Of a DNA stretch of 64,000 bases, positions 31,256-40,960 are shown piece by piece. This DNA comes from Paenibacillus aestuarii (GTDB lineage: Bacteria > Bacillota > Bacilli > Paenibacillales > NBRC-103111), in NCBI RefSeq assembly GCF_027789125.1, contig NZ_JAQFVF010000033.1, forward strand, positions 186,001 to 250,000, given 5' to 3'. Positions within the stretch are counted from its first letter, which is position 1. Every line of letters begins with the position of its first letter. The position numbers and the translations under genes were made by a program. The notes beneath the pieces are model-generated. The model saw only the letters and a list, made by a program, of their open reading frames with translations. It did no database searches and had not been told where the DNA came from.

Positions 31256-32299
31256 ATGGCTATTTTGGTCACTGGCGGCAGTGGATTTGTAGGAGTACAT
31301 ACAAGTGTTGAATTGTTGAATGCAGGCTATGACATTGTCATGTTTGACAATTTCAGTAATAGCAAACCTGAAGCTCTAAAGCGAGTCTACGAGATCACTA
31401 ATAAAAACTTCCGGTTTTATGAAATGGATATGCGGGATAAGGAAAAACTCGAAGTCGTATTTTCTGAGAATACCATCGATGCCGTCATCCATCTAGCAGG
31501 ATTGAAGGCGGTTGGAGAATCCGTACATATGCCTCTCAAGTATTACGATAACAACATACACGGAACGATAACCCTAATCGAAATGATGAAGAAGTACAAC
31601 GTGAAGAAGCTGGTTTTTAGCTCGTCAGCAACGGTGTATGGTCTACAATCCATAGTGCCGATTTCAGAAAACTTTAGCCTGGAGGCAACGAACCCTTACG
31701 GTCGATCTAAGTTGATGATTGAAGAGATCTTAAGAGATCTTTATATATCTGATGACGAATGGGGTATTATTCCGCTGCGTTATTTTAACCCGATAGGCGC
31801 GCATGAAAGCGGCTTGATCGGTGAGAGTCCGAATGGCGTCCCAAATAATTTAATGCCATACATTACGCAGGTGGCCTCAGGGAAGCTGAAAGAAATGCTA
31901 GTTTTCGGCAATAATTATCCAACTCCGGATGGAACAGGTGTCAGAGATTATATCCACGTCACGGACTTGGCTTTAGGTCATGTAAAAGCAATTGAGAGGC
32001 TGATGGCCGGAGTGACAGGTGTGAATGCTTACAATCTGGGTACGGGTAGAGGTTACAGCGTCCTTGAGCTCATTGAAACTTTCGAGGAAGTAAGTGGTAG
32101 GAAAATCCCTTATACCATTGTAGACCGGAGACCCGGTGACGTCGCGATATGCTACGCAGACCCGACCAAGGCTAAGGATGAGTTGGGATGGGCAGCTCAA
32201 AGAGGGATTGAGGAGATGTGCATAGATGCTTGGCGTTGGCAAATAAATAATCCCAACGGATACGAGAGTGTGCTTGAGCTAGAACGAAGTTGGGTGTAA
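31256..32299 (+). CDS. galE: UDP-glucose 4-epimerase
   Basis: 347 residues. NAD-binding motif TGGSGFVGVH at the N-terminus, SSSATVYG, and the catalytic Tyr148-X3-Lys152 (NPYGRSK). LRYFNPIGAHESGLIGE and GTGVRDYIHVTDLALGH are typical of true GalE. It interconverts UDP-glucose and UDP-galactose (or the GlcNAc forms) and supplies precursors for the EPS operon it leads. Ribosome site GAGGGAG. The next frame begins 20 bp after its stop. Confidence 0.95.
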   Translation: MAILVTGGSGFVGVHTSVELLNAGYDIVMFDNFSNSKPEALKRVYEITNKNFRFYEMDMRDKEKLEVVFSENTIDAVIHLAGLKAVGESVHMPLKYYDNNIHGTITLIEMMKKYNVKKLVFSSSATVYGLQSIVPISENFSLEATNPYGRSKLMIEEILRDLYISDDEWGIIPLRYFNPIGAHESGLIGESPNGVPNNLMPYITQVASGKLKEMLVFGNNYPTPDGTGVRDYIHVTDLALGHVKAIERLMAGVTGVNAYNLGTGRGYSVLELIETFEEVSGRKIPYTIVDRRPGDVAICYADPTKAKDELGWAAQRGIEEMCIDAWRWQINNPNGYESVLELERSWV

Positions 32300-32319
32300 A
32301 GGGTTGGAATGGGATTAAT

Positions 32320-33369
32320 ATGAAAAATAAACAAGGTCAGTTTGTCATATCACTTGATTTCGAGATGTACTGGGGAGTAAGAGATATTTACTCTATGCGC
32401 TATTATGAAGAGCAAATGGCCGGCGAAAGAGCTTTAATCCCCAGGCTGCTGGAGCTTTTTGAACAGCATCATATTCATGCGACGTGGGCGATCGTGGGAC
32501 TTCTCTTTTTCGAAAATCTAGAAGAAATGAAGGAGAACCTGCCCCGCCTTACTCCAACTTATTCTGTTCAAGACTTGTCCCCATATCCCTATATCCAGAA
32601 AGGGAATGTGGGTCCCGATGAATCCTTGGATCCTCATCATTATGCACTCTCGCTAATTAATGTGATTCGGGCTACGAAGCACCAGCAGATCTCTACACAT
32701 ACGTTCTCGCACTATTATTGTTTAGAAGAAGGGCAATCCTTTGAACATTTCATTGCGGATTTAAAAGCGGCAATCCAAACGGCTGAGAATAAAGGATTGA
32801 AGATAGAGAGTATCATTTTTCCAAGAAATCAAGTCAATGAGTCGTATGTACCTGTTCTTAGCCAATACGGTATTCGCTCCTATAGAGGAAATCCGTCTCA
32901 TTGGATTTACCGCAAAGGGTATTCCCGGAACGATTCCATGCTGAAAAGGCTTATGCGTTTATTGGATGCCTATATGAATGTAACCGGGCACAATTGTTAT
33001 TCCATTGAAGAACTGCCCCATAGTACACCTGTTAACTTGCCGGCCAGTCATTTTCTCCGGCCTTACTCGAAGAGATCAAGGATCTTAGAGGGGTGGCGTA
33101 TTAAGCGCATTCTGTCGAGTATGACCTATGCGGCTAAGCATGGACTCGTCTACCATCTTTGGTGGCACCCCTATAATTTCGCGATTGACGAAGAAAAGAA
33201 TTTAGCCTCCTTCCAAATCATTATTGATCACTTTAAGAAGCTACAGCTTCAATATGGCATGGTGAGTACGAGTATGGAGGAGCTGTGCAACAGGATTCTT
33301 GGAATGAGCAGTGTGCAAAAGCAAAGCTTTAATCGATTATCACAAGTATATGTGAGAGAGGTGAAGTAA
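32320..33369 (+). CDS. Polysaccharide deacetylase-family protein
   Basis: 349 residues from ATG 32320; the frame is open further upstream into galE, but without a ribosome site. NodB-like start FVISLDFEMYWGVRD gives the metal-binding Asp, then HATWAIVGLLF, and QISTHTFSHYYC supplies the H-X3-H metal histidines. FPRNQVNESYVPVLSQYGIRSYRG is the next family block. It lacks a signal peptide, so it may act on lipid-linked or nucleotide-linked precursors in the cytoplasm. The stop overlaps the next start by one base (TAATG). Confidence 0.85.
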   Translation: MKNKQGQFVISLDFEMYWGVRDIYSMRYYEEQMAGERALIPRLLELFEQHHIHATWAIVGLLFFENLEEMKENLPRLTPTYSVQDLSPYPYIQKGNVGPDESLDPHHYALSLINVIRATKHQQISTHTFSHYYCLEEGQSFEHFIADLKAAIQTAENKGLKIESIIFPRNQVNESYVPVLSQYGIRSYRGNPSHWIYRKGYSRNDSMLKRLMRLLDAYMNVTGHNCYSIEELPHSTPVNLPASHFLRPYSKRSRILEGWRIKRILSSMTYAAKHGLVYHLWWHPYNFAIDEEKNLASFQIIIDHFKKLQLQYGMVSTSMEELCNRILGMSSVQKQSFNRLSQVYVREVK

Positions 33370-33995
33370 TGGGAAATCAGCTTGTAAAGGCCATTCGCAG
33401 GCATTTCATTATATTCCCAATCATTGTGCTGTGTTTTGTGGCCATTGGCGTCGGACTGAATATGGTTCTACAACCGGAATATCAAGCCAAAGCGACCATC
33501 ATAGCGAACCTGGATAAGTCCAGCAATGATGTATCTAACAAATATAATGAGTTGCTGGCTAACCAGATGTTAACGAAGACTTACGAAGAGGCCATTCAAA
33601 GCTTATTTATAGCTAACATCGTCAAGCTTAAACTTTCCAGTACACTAACTCCGGTCAATTTATTAAAGAAGGTACAAGTCAAAACAGATCCAGGCGCCTT
33701 GATTCTTTCTGTCTATGCGAATGATAATGATGCAAACCAAGCTGTGGCGATCGCCAATGCATTTGCAGAATCATTCGTCAACAACTCGACGTTAATTCTG
33801 AATCAAGCCAATGTGAGCATTCTCGATCTAGCCGTATATGAGAACTCATCAATTCCGGTAAAACCCAAAAAGCTATTTAACCTGGCGATATGTTTGTTTA
33901 TTGGTCTGATCTGCGGGTCAAGTGTCTCTCTATATTTGGATAAGAAAAATCTTCGCAAGGTAAAAAAAAAGAATTATTACCCCATTTCCGCGTAG
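33369..33995 (+). CDS. Wzz/CapA-like chain-length determinant, short
   Basis: 208 residues with two membrane helices (about 15-34 and 172-190) around an outside domain. PEYQAKATIIANLDK after helix 1, and PVKPKKLFNLAICLFIGLICG (Pro-rich entry to helix 2), follow the Wzz pattern. Chain-length regulators work with Wzy and, in this phylum, a tyrosine kinase. No kinase is adjacent here, unlike the pairs at 51081 and 56574. A run of nine As (33962-33970) lies near the 3' end. Confidence 0.8.
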   Translation: MGNQLVKAIRRHFIIFPIIVLCFVAIGVGLNMVLQPEYQAKATIIANLDKSSNDVSNKYNELLANQMLTKTYEEAIQSLFIANIVKLKLSSTLTPVNLLKKVQVKTDPGALILSVYANDNDANQAVAIANAFAESFVNNSTLILNQANVSILDLAVYENSSIPVKPKKLFNLAICLFIGLICGSSVSLYLDKKNLRKVKKKNYYPISA

Positions 33996-34041
33996 CGGAA
34001 TCAAATGAAAGTGAAGGTTATTCCCAATTGGAGGGCTCAAA

Positions 34042-35079
34042 TTGATACATTTTGCGATTATCGGCTGCGGCCACATTGCCAATAAGCATATTGAAGCGAT
34101 AAAACGCTTGGAGCAGGCACAGCTCGTTGCGCTGTGCGATGCCAATCAAACGAGATTGCAGCAATTGCAAGAAGAGTTGAAGGTGGACGGCTACACGGAT
34201 GCAGCGGATATGCTGGATCATAAGCCGGAAATTGATGTGGTGTGCATATGTACGCCGAGCGGCTTGCATGTTCAGCATGCCATTGCGGCAGCCCGGGCAG
34301 GCAAACACTTAATCATTGAAAAGCCTGTAGCCCTCACCTTAGAGGATATTGATGCCATCAGGGATGCAGCAGCCGCAAGTCAGGTTAAGGTGACGGTCGT
34401 GCATCCGAATCGGTTCCGTCCGGCTGTGCAGAGATTGAAGTGGGCACTTGATCGAAATTGGTTTGGCAAGCTAAGTCATGTCAATGTGACATTGCGATGG
34501 AATCGCGATCAGGCCTATTATGATCAATCACCGTGGCGGGGAACTAGAGCTATGGATGGCGGGGTGCTAATGAATCAGGCGATTCATAGTCTGGACTTGA
34601 TTCAATGGCTCATCGGGCCTGTTGCAGATGTGAAGGCCATGATTGATACACGCATTCGTCAGATTGAATCGGAGGATGTGGCGGTTGCCACTTTGAGGTT
34701 TACCAGTGGCGTCTTGGGCGTAGTTGAAGCTTCGACCACGATATACGATAAGAATCTCGAAGAATCGATAAGTGTTTTTGGCGAGCATGGGTATGCGGTA
34801 ATCGGGGGGCCAACAGCAAATTGGATCAAGCATTTGAACTGTGCCGGCCTTACCCGTGAAGAAGCGAATGAATGGATTCTAGAAGTAGAACAGAATCCGT
34901 TCGGCATCCCGGGCCACCAACACATTATTGAAGATATGATTGCGGCTATTGAGGAAGGCCGGGAACCGATCGTAACCATCGAGGACGGAAGAAATGCTGT
35001 GAAATTGGTACTAGATATCTGTAATGACGGACTCCAGCAGGTCACTTATCAAGATTTGGGAGGAGTAGTACGGACATGA
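34042..35079 (+). CDS. wbpB: Gfo/Idh/MocA oxidoreductase (WbpB-like, UDP-GlcNAcA 3-dehydrogenase)
   Basis: 345 residues, TTG start with GGAGGG upstream. Rossmann motif IIGCGHIANKHIEAI, then CICTPSGLHVQHAIAAARAGKHLIIEKPVALT with the catalytic Lys of EKP, and GGVLMNQAIHSLD. It is followed by 6-dehydrogenase, N-acetyltransferase and aminotransferase genes in overlapping order. This is the set known as WbpB-A-D-E, which builds UDP-2,3-diacetamido-2,3-dideoxyglucuronic acid. In that pathway this enzyme oxidises C3 of UDP-GlcNAcA. The stop overlaps the next start (ATGA). Confidence 0.85.
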   Translation: MIHFAIIGCGHIANKHIEAIKRLEQAQLVALCDANQTRLQQLQEELKVDGYTDAADMLDHKPEIDVVCICTPSGLHVQHAIAAARAGKHLIIEKPVALTLEDIDAIRDAAAASQVKVTVVHPNRFRPAVQRLKWALDRNWFGKLSHVNVTLRWNRDQAYYDQSPWRGTRAMDGGVLMNQAIHSLDLIQWLIGPVADVKAMIDTRIRQIESEDVAVATLRFTSGVLGVVEASTTIYDKNLEESISVFGEHGYAVIGGPTANWIKHLNCAGLTREEANEWILEVEQNPFGIPGHQHIIEDMIAAIEEGREPIVTIEDGRNAVKLVLDICNDGLQQVTYQDLGGVVRT

Positions 35080-36410
35080 GAGCAGATCAATTGGTTTCTA
35101 ACTACAGCACGGAGTTAATTGAAAAGTTTACTAATAAGACAGCCGTAATTGGAGTTATCGGTTTAGGGTATGTTGGGCTGCCCTTGGCGGTTGAAAAGGC
35201 GAAAGCCGGTTATAAGGTTATAGGCTTTGACGTGCAGGATTCTAAGGTTGAGATGGTGAATGCGGGGGTCAATTACATCGGTGACGTCATTGACGAGGAT
35301 CTCCGAGACCTCATCCAAGAAGGGCGCTTGCAAGCGACGACTAACTTTACATTTCTAGATGATGTCGATGCGGTAGCGATCTGCGTGCCAACTCCGCTTG
35401 ATACCTACCAGCAGCCGGATACAAGCTACGTTGTAAATTCCACGAAAGAAATCGCAAAATTCCTTCATAAGGGAATGCTCATCGTGCTTGAGAGCACGAC
35501 CTATCCTGGAACGACGGAAGAGCTGGTGAAGCCAATTCTGGAGCAGACAGGTCTACAGTGTGGCATCGACTTCTTCCTGGCCTATTCTCCTGAACGGGTC
35601 GACCCGGGGAATAAATTTTTCAGTACGAAAAATACGCCCAAAGTAGTAGGCGGCGTCACCGAAGCGTGCCTCCAGACGGCAGTTGCCTTGTATCAGGAGG
35701 TGCTCGAAGGAGAGGTGCATACCGTATCCAGTCCTTCTGTAGCGGAGATGGAAAAAATTTATGAGAATACATTCCGTCACATCAATATTGCATTAGCTAA
35801 TGAAATGGCCATTCTGTGCGATCGCATGGGGATTAACGTATGGGAAGTCATTGATGCCGCTAAATCTAAACCGTATGGATTTATGGCTTTCTACCCAGGA
35901 CCGGGACTTGGCGGGCATTGTATTCCTATCGATCCCTTCTATTTGACATGGAAAGCCAGGGAATTTAATTATCACACCCGGTTAATTGAATTAGCAGGAG
36001 AGATCAATAATTCAATGCCTGAGTTTGTCGTACAAAAAATTGGTGAAGCGCTTAACGAGCAGCGCAAGTCCATCAACGGCTCCGCCGTTTATCTGTTAGG
36101 CGTTGCTTATAAGAAAGATATCGACGATTATCGGGAGTCGCCTGTATTGAAAATCATTGAGCTTTTGGAAGAAAGAGGAGCCACTGTCGTTGTCAGCGAC
36201 ACCCATATTCGCTCTTTCCGGCATAAGAACAAGCATTACGAATGTGTCACGGTAACTTCGGAGCAGCTTGCTACAGCTGACATTACGGTTCTTACCACCG
36301 ATCATTCGGGCTTTGACTATGAGTTGATTTCTCAATATGCAACATGTCTGTTCGATACGCGAAATGCGATGAGACATCACGATAAACCGGGTAAGTATCA
36401 CCTACTTTAA
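35076..36410 (+). CDS. wbpA: Nucleotide-sugar 6-dehydrogenase (WbpA-like, UDP-GlcNAc dehydrogenase)
   Basis: 444 residues of the UDP-glucose/GDP-mannose dehydrogenase family: GVIGLGYVGLPLAVE, CVPTPLDTYQQPDTSYV, ESTTYPGTTEE, YSPERVDPGN, MEKIYENTFRHINIALANE and the catalytic cysteine in GPGLGGHCIPIDPFYL. AYKKDIDDYRESP is the C-terminal signature. It oxidises C6 of a UDP-HexNAc to the uronic acid, the first step of the diacetamido-uronate route. WecC-like use of UDP-ManNAc is the alternative; the neighbours favour UDP-GlcNAc. Confidence 0.9.
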   Translation: MRADQLVSNYSTELIEKFTNKTAVIGVIGLGYVGLPLAVEKAKAGYKVIGFDVQDSKVEMVNAGVNYIGDVIDEDLRDLIQEGRLQATTNFTFLDDVDAVAICVPTPLDTYQQPDTSYVVNSTKEIAKFLHKGMLIVLESTTYPGTTEELVKPILEQTGLQCGIDFFLAYSPERVDPGNKFFSTKNTPKVVGGVTEACLQTAVALYQEVLEGEVHTVSSPSVAEMEKIYENTFRHINIALANEMAILCDRMGINVWEVIDAAKSKPYGFMAFYPGPGLGGHCIPIDPFYLTWKAREFNYHTRLIELAGEINNSMPEFVVQKIGEALNEQRKSINGSAVYLLGVAYKKDIDDYRESPVLKIIELLEERGATVVVSDTHIRSFRHKNKHYECVTVTSEQLATADITVLTTDHSGFDYELISQYATCLFDTRNAMRHHDKPGKYHLL

Positions 36411-36427
36411 GCGAGGGAGCAATTCGA

Positions 36428-37015
36428 ATGTCGTATTTCAAGCATGATACAGCCATTGTTGACGAAGGCGCTTATATTGGTGAAGGGACGAAGGTATGGC
36501 ACTTTTCCCATGTATGTGGCAGAGCAGAAATCGGAAAGAATTGCAGTTTAGGGCAAAATGTCTTTATTGCGAATCATGTCTCCATAGGAGATGGCGTTAA
36601 GATTCAAAATAACGTTTCGATCTATGAAGGGGTCACTTTGGAAGACTATGTTTTCTGCGGTCCAAGTATGGTTTTTACGAATGTCAGAACACCGCGCTCT
36701 GCCTTTCCACGCAATACAAGCGATGACTATCATAGAACGATCGTCAAGAAGGGAGCCTCCATTGGGGCGAATGCAACAGTTGTCTGTGGGGTGACTGTAG
36801 GAGAATGGGCTTTTATCGCAGCTGGAGCGGTTGTTACACGTGATGTAACCCCTTATGCGCTGTATGCGGGAGTACCGGCGAGAAGAATCGGTTGGGTCTG
36901 CGAATGCGGGCAGACACTTAAAGTGCAAGAAGATGAAGCCGAATGTTCAGCGTGCAAGCGCGAGTATCGGCTCCACATAGACAAATTAACGAAGGTTGCG
37001 GGGGAAGAAGCATGA
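36428..37015 (+). CDS. wbpD: Hexapeptide N-acetyltransferase (WbpD-like)
   Basis: 195 residues: left-handed beta-helix repeats (AEIGKNCSLGQNVFIANHVSIGDGVKIQ), GPSMVFTNVRTPRS and KGASIGANATVVCGVTVGEWAFIAAGAVVT, followed by GVPARRIGWVC. This is the WbpD pattern; it acetylates the 3-amino group of the UDP-sugar using acetyl-CoA. The last 40 residues contain four cysteines (CECG...CSAC), a small zinc ribbon. The next gene overlaps its stop by 4 bases. Confidence 0.9.
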   Translation: MSYFKHDTAIVDEGAYIGEGTKVWHFSHVCGRAEIGKNCSLGQNVFIANHVSIGDGVKIQNNVSIYEGVTLEDYVFCGPSMVFTNVRTPRSAFPRNTSDDYHRTIVKKGASIGANATVVCGVTVGEWAFIAAGAVVTRDVTPYALYAGVPARRIGWVCECGQTLKVQEDEAECSACKREYRLHIDKLTKVAGEEA

Positions 37016-38112
37016 AGCATGTACCTGTTCTGGATTTAAGCTATGAGATCAACGAGTTAAAGCCTCAGCTCATGGAGGCATTTGCACAGGTATTGGATTC
37101 CGGAGCTTTCATTATGGGACCGAATGTAAAAACGTTCGAGAAAGAAGTTGCGAAATATCTCAATACCAAACATGCAATAGCATTGAATTCCGGCACAGAT
37201 GCTCTGCTTATCGGCTTGCTTGCGGCGAATATAGGACCTGGTGATGAGGTAATTACAACACCGTTTACCTTCTTTGCAACAGCAGAGGCGATCAGCCAAG
37301 TGGGCGCGACACCGGTGTTCGTGGATGTAGATGAAAGAACGTATAATATGGATCTCACGCAATTAGAAGCAGCCATTACACCAAGGACGAAAGCCATTAT
37401 ACCTGTCCATTTGTTTGGTCACTCTGTGGATATGGGTTTTCTCATGGAGCTCGCGCAAAAGCACCAAATTCATGTCATCGAAGATACAGCTCAAGGGTTC
37501 GGAGCTGAATATCAAGGGCAGAAGGCTGGAACCATTGGTGATATTGGCTGCTTCTCTTTTTTTCCAACAAAAAATCTAGGAGCCTACGGAGACGGGGGAC
37601 TATTAGTCACTAATCATGATGAAATCGCACTGAAGGCCTCCATGCTGCGCGTACACGGATCGAAAAAGAAATATTATAACGAAATGATCGGCTATAACTC
37701 CAGATTAGACGAAATACAAGCTGCTGTATTGCGCATTAAACTCCCTTATATCGATAAGTGGAATGATGGAAGGGTAGCAGCTTCTCATGTTTACAAGGAG
37801 CTTCTGGACGGAATTGACGGCCTTATCCTCCCTGCTGAAGAGAATTATGCCAAGCATGTCTTTCACCAATACACCGTTCGCATTACAAATGGGAAACGAG
37901 ATGAACTGCAGGCAAAGCTGGAAGAAGCGGGGATTAGTACCATGGTCTATTATCCAACCCCAGTCCATCAGCTGCCAGTCTACCGATCCATGGGGATCTC
38001 CATGCCTAAAGCAGAACAGTTGGCAGCGGAAGTGCTCTCCTTACCCATCTGGCCACAAATCACACGGGAGATTCAGGAATATGTGAGCAGCAAGCTTATT
38101 GAATTCATGTGA
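37012..38112 (+). CDS. wbpE: PLP-dependent sugar aminotransferase (WbpE-like, DegT family)
   Basis: 366 residues from ATG 37012 (GGGGGAAG upstream; overlaps the wbpD stop). DegT/DnrJ/EryC1 family: ALNSGTDALLIGL, FTFFATAEAI, VIEDTAQGFGAEY, and the PLP lysine Lys187 in FFPTKNLGAYGDGG; MVYYPTPVHQLP near the C-terminus. It aminates the 3-keto UDP-sugar made by the WbpB-type enzyme, before acetylation. Confidence 0.93.
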   Translation: MKHVPVLDLSYEINELKPQLMEAFAQVLDSGAFIMGPNVKTFEKEVAKYLNTKHAIALNSGTDALLIGLLAANIGPGDEVITTPFTFFATAEAISQVGATPVFVDVDERTYNMDLTQLEAAITPRTKAIIPVHLFGHSVDMGFLMELAQKHQIHVIEDTAQGFGAEYQGQKAGTIGDIGCFSFFPTKNLGAYGDGGLLVTNHDEIALKASMLRVHGSKKKYYNEMIGYNSRLDEIQAAVLRIKLPYIDKWNDGRVAASHVYKELLDGIDGLILPAEENYAKHVFHQYTVRITNGKRDELQAKLEEAGISTMVYYPTPVHQLPVYRSMGISMPKAEQLAAEVLSLPIWPQITREIQEYVSSKLIEFM

Positions 38113-38123
38113 ATGGAGCCTAT

Positions 38124-39464
38124 ATGAAATATTTTAAGGGACTTTCCTTGAGTCAATTTATGCGGAACGTGTTTATTTTAGCAAGAGGAACCGTCTTCAG
38201 TCAGATTATTATTCTGGCTACGCTGCCTGTTCTGACTCGCCTGTATAGTCCCTCTGACTTCGGGATCTATTCCGTGTATGTCTCGATGATTGGAATCGTA
38301 TTAGTCGTTGTCTCGTTATCTTATGAGATGGCGATACCGCTTCCTTCAAGTGATCGGACAGCCTCGAGTATTGTGAGCCTATCCTTATGCTTATGTGTCA
38401 TCATTAGCCTTCTAGGAGGGATTGGCTTCTATGTCCTGCATCACCAGCTCTCCACTTGGATGGACGAACCCGACATGCAGAGTTACTCCATCCTTTTTAC
38501 CTTGAGCTTACTCGGAGCCGGGGGACATCAGATTCTGAACTTATGGTCCATAAGAAAGGAATATTTTGGTCCGCTATCCCGCACCAAGTACATACAGAGC
38601 ATAAGCCAAGTTTCTTCGCAGTTGTTATTAAGCCTCACATCGATGGGACCGCTAGGGCTTATTATCGGCGAGTTGCTCGGAAGAGTAACTGGCGTATGGT
38701 CCCAATGGAGATTGTGGCGCAGGGACGTGAAACGTGAGCATATGTACACTTCATGGACAGATATGAAGGAAAGTGCACATCGCTATCGCAAGTTCCCGCT
38801 CTTATCCAGCTGGTCCAATGTTCTAAATAGTATCGGACTCTTCCTTCCGAATATTATTCTTGCAGCGATGTATGGCCCTTATGTGGCAGGTCTCTATACG
38901 ATGAGTCAACGATTTTTGGGAGCTCCGATTATATTGATTTCACTCTCTGTAAATCAAGTGTACTTATCCGAATTCGCCATTCACCTCAACCAAGATACTT
39001 CGAAAATTTATCCTTTATTTAAAAGTACGGTTAAAAAAACATTTTTCATTGGCATTCTTGTGATTGGGGGCATCGTTGTCTTCGCGCCCATACTCTTCCA
39101 CTTCTTGTTTGGCAACACATGGGAAAAGACAGGGGACTTCATAAGGATACTTTCCATTATGTATTTAAGCCAATTTATCGCAAATTCAGTAGGTTCAACA
39201 CTCGGTGTGGCAGAACGGCAAGATCTGCATCTATACCGTGAAGTTTTCCGTATTCTTATCATTCTAGGTTCCTTGTTGCTAGCCCGCTATACAAAACAAA
39301 GCGCAGAAATGGCTGTCGTATTCTTAAGCGCAGCCTCCACATTGGGGTACGTGTTGCATCTGGTTTTATCGTGGGTAGCGGTTTTGAGAATGAAGAGGAA
39401 TAAGAAAGGAGAGTATGAAACAGGTGCAAGCACCAAAGCAGGAAGTGTAATTAAAATGGGGTGA
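38124..39464 (+). CDS. Wzx-type oligosaccharide flippase
   Basis: 446 residues from ATG 38124 (TGGAG upstream); GTG 38109 is the alternative. About 12 hydrophobic helices of the MOP superfamily, starting RGTVFSQIIILATLPVLTRLYSPSDFGIYSVYVSM, a classic polysaccharide-transporter start. It flips undecaprenyl-linked repeat units across the membrane for the Wzy polymerase at 42040. The 87-bp gap after it has no clear terminator. Confidence 0.92.
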   Translation: MKYFKGLSLSQFMRNVFILARGTVFSQIIILATLPVLTRLYSPSDFGIYSVYVSMIGIVLVVVSLSYEMAIPLPSSDRTASSIVSLSLCLCVIISLLGGIGFYVLHHQLSTWMDEPDMQSYSILFTLSLLGAGGHQILNLWSIRKEYFGPLSRTKYIQSISQVSSQLLLSLTSMGPLGLIIGELLGRVTGVWSQWRLWRRDVKREHMYTSWTDMKESAHRYRKFPLLSSWSNVLNSIGLFLPNIILAAMYGPYVAGLYTMSQRFLGAPIILISLSVNQVYLSEFAIHLNQDTSKIYPLFKSTVKKTFFIGILVIGGIVVFAPILFHFLFGNTWEKTGDFIRILSIMYLSQFIANSVGSTLGVAERQDLHLYREVFRILIILGSLLLARYTKQSAEMAVVFLSAASTLGYVLHLVLSWVAVLRMKRNKKGEYETGASTKAGSVIKMG

Positions 39465-39551
39465 AGGTAGTAAGGGAAATCCAGCAAAGGGGAGGGAAAA
39501 TACTCCCCTATTGCACGGCAAGAACACAAGAAACGACATGGAGGAATACAA

Positions 39552-40943
39552 GTGTTAATCATAAGATCTCCATTCATGCGTCAGCCTGAACGTGAGTATA
39601 TTTTTAAGGTTATTTTTGAGGAGTTCTTGGGGATTCCGTATAAAGTGGAGTTTGAGAACAGGGTAGACATTGAAGTCGTCAACGAGCAAAGCAGCGGTAC
39701 AAAGTTAATCATCTCGGATATATTCTTACGAACGAATGAGCTGCAATGGTTGCAAAAGTCATCACTGCCGAAATCCCCATTGAGTACGTTCGCACACCGG
39801 CTCTTTGGCATGGTGCCGGTCATTTTCGGGGAGAAAAACAGTGGTGGGACTTATTTTGAAAAAGAACCACAAGCTATTTATTGTGGATTAGATATATTTG
39901 GAAGTGCATTTTTTATGCTTACTCGCTATGAAGAATGCGTTATTACAGAAAGAGATCAGCGCAATCGTTTCCTTGCGAGATATTCAATTGCCTATCAAGA
40001 GAACTTTCTGGATCGCCCAATTGTTAATGAATACATCGAGATCCTTTGGGAATTGCTCATGGATTTATGGCCCAAAGAACTTCATAGACGACCAAGGGAA
40101 TTCCGGTTTTTACTGAGCCATGACGTCGACTGGCCCTTCTATGTGGTTGGTAAAACAACGTTACAGATGCTGAAGGAAATAACAGCTGATGTTATCAAAA
40201 GGGGCAGTTACCACTCGGCTTATAAGAAGCTAAAAACGCTATGGAAAACAAGAGGCGGCAATTTATCTGAAGACATCTTCAATACGTTCCACTGGATTAT
40301 GGAGCAAAGCGAGAAGGCCGGGATTCGCAGCGCATTTTACTTCATCACACAAGAGACGGCTCCGGGTTTAGATGGTAATTACTCCATGAAGGATACGGAA
40401 ATCAAACGATTGCTGAATGAAATCCACAATCGAGGTCACGAGATTGGATTGCATCCGAGTTATCATACCTACAAGGAACCGGACCGAATCAAACAGCAAT
40501 TTGATATTCTACTCGATACGGCCAGGGCTAATCAGATCAAACAGAGTATATGGGGGGGAAGGCAACATTACTTGCGATGGGACGCATCAGAGACATGGCA
40601 GTATTGGGAAGATGCGGGACTTGATTACGATAGCACGCTAAGCTATTCGGACTTGCCGGGATTTCGCTGCGGTGTATGTTATGAATACTCCGTTTTCAAT
40701 TTGTTGACCCGGAAGCAGCTGAGGTTAAAAGAACGCCCTCTCATTGTCATGGAGCAGACAGTCATATTTGCCTCCGGTTTAGGACTTAAGGGTCGGGAGG
40801 CGTGTGAAGAAATTGAGCATTACTACAATCAGTGCAGAAGATTCAACGGGGACTTCACGCTGTTGTGGCACAACAGCCAGCTAGTTAAAGAGGAGGAAGT
40901 CAGCCTCTACCAGGATTGCATAGGGCTGCTTCAAACAAATTAG
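39552..40943 (+). CDS. Large polysaccharide deacetylase-like protein
   Basis: 463 residues, GTG start with GGAGGA upstream. The N-terminal 170 residues (DUF7033-like; GLDIFGSAFFMLTRYEE) precede a NodB-like domain: FRFLLSHDVDWPF gives the metal Asp pair, GHEIGLHPSYHT the metal histidines, and then WGGRQHYLRW and GLDYDSTLSYSDLPGFRCG. Similar proteins occur in polysaccharide clusters and are thought to deacetylate or otherwise process the polymer. It has no signal peptide. It is the second of three such genes in the operon. Confidence 0.82.
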   Translation: MLIIRSPFMRQPEREYIFKVIFEEFLGIPYKVEFENRVDIEVVNEQSSGTKLIISDIFLRTNELQWLQKSSLPKSPLSTFAHRLFGMVPVIFGEKNSGGTYFEKEPQAIYCGLDIFGSAFFMLTRYEECVITERDQRNRFLARYSIAYQENFLDRPIVNEYIEILWELLMDLWPKELHRRPREFRFLLSHDVDWPFYVVGKTTLQMLKEITADVIKRGSYHSAYKKLKTLWKTRGGNLSEDIFNTFHWIMEQSEKAGIRSAFYFITQETAPGLDGNYSMKDTEIKRLLNEIHNRGHEIGLHPSYHTYKEPDRIKQQFDILLDTARANQIKQSIWGGRQHYLRWDASETWQYWEDAGLDYDSTLSYSDLPGFRCGVCYEYSVFNLLTRKQLRLKERPLIVMEQTVIFASGLGLKGREACEEIEHYYNQCRRFNGDFTLLWHNSQLVKEEEVSLYQDCIGLLQTN

Positions 40944-40960
40944 GAACAAAGGTGAAGATG

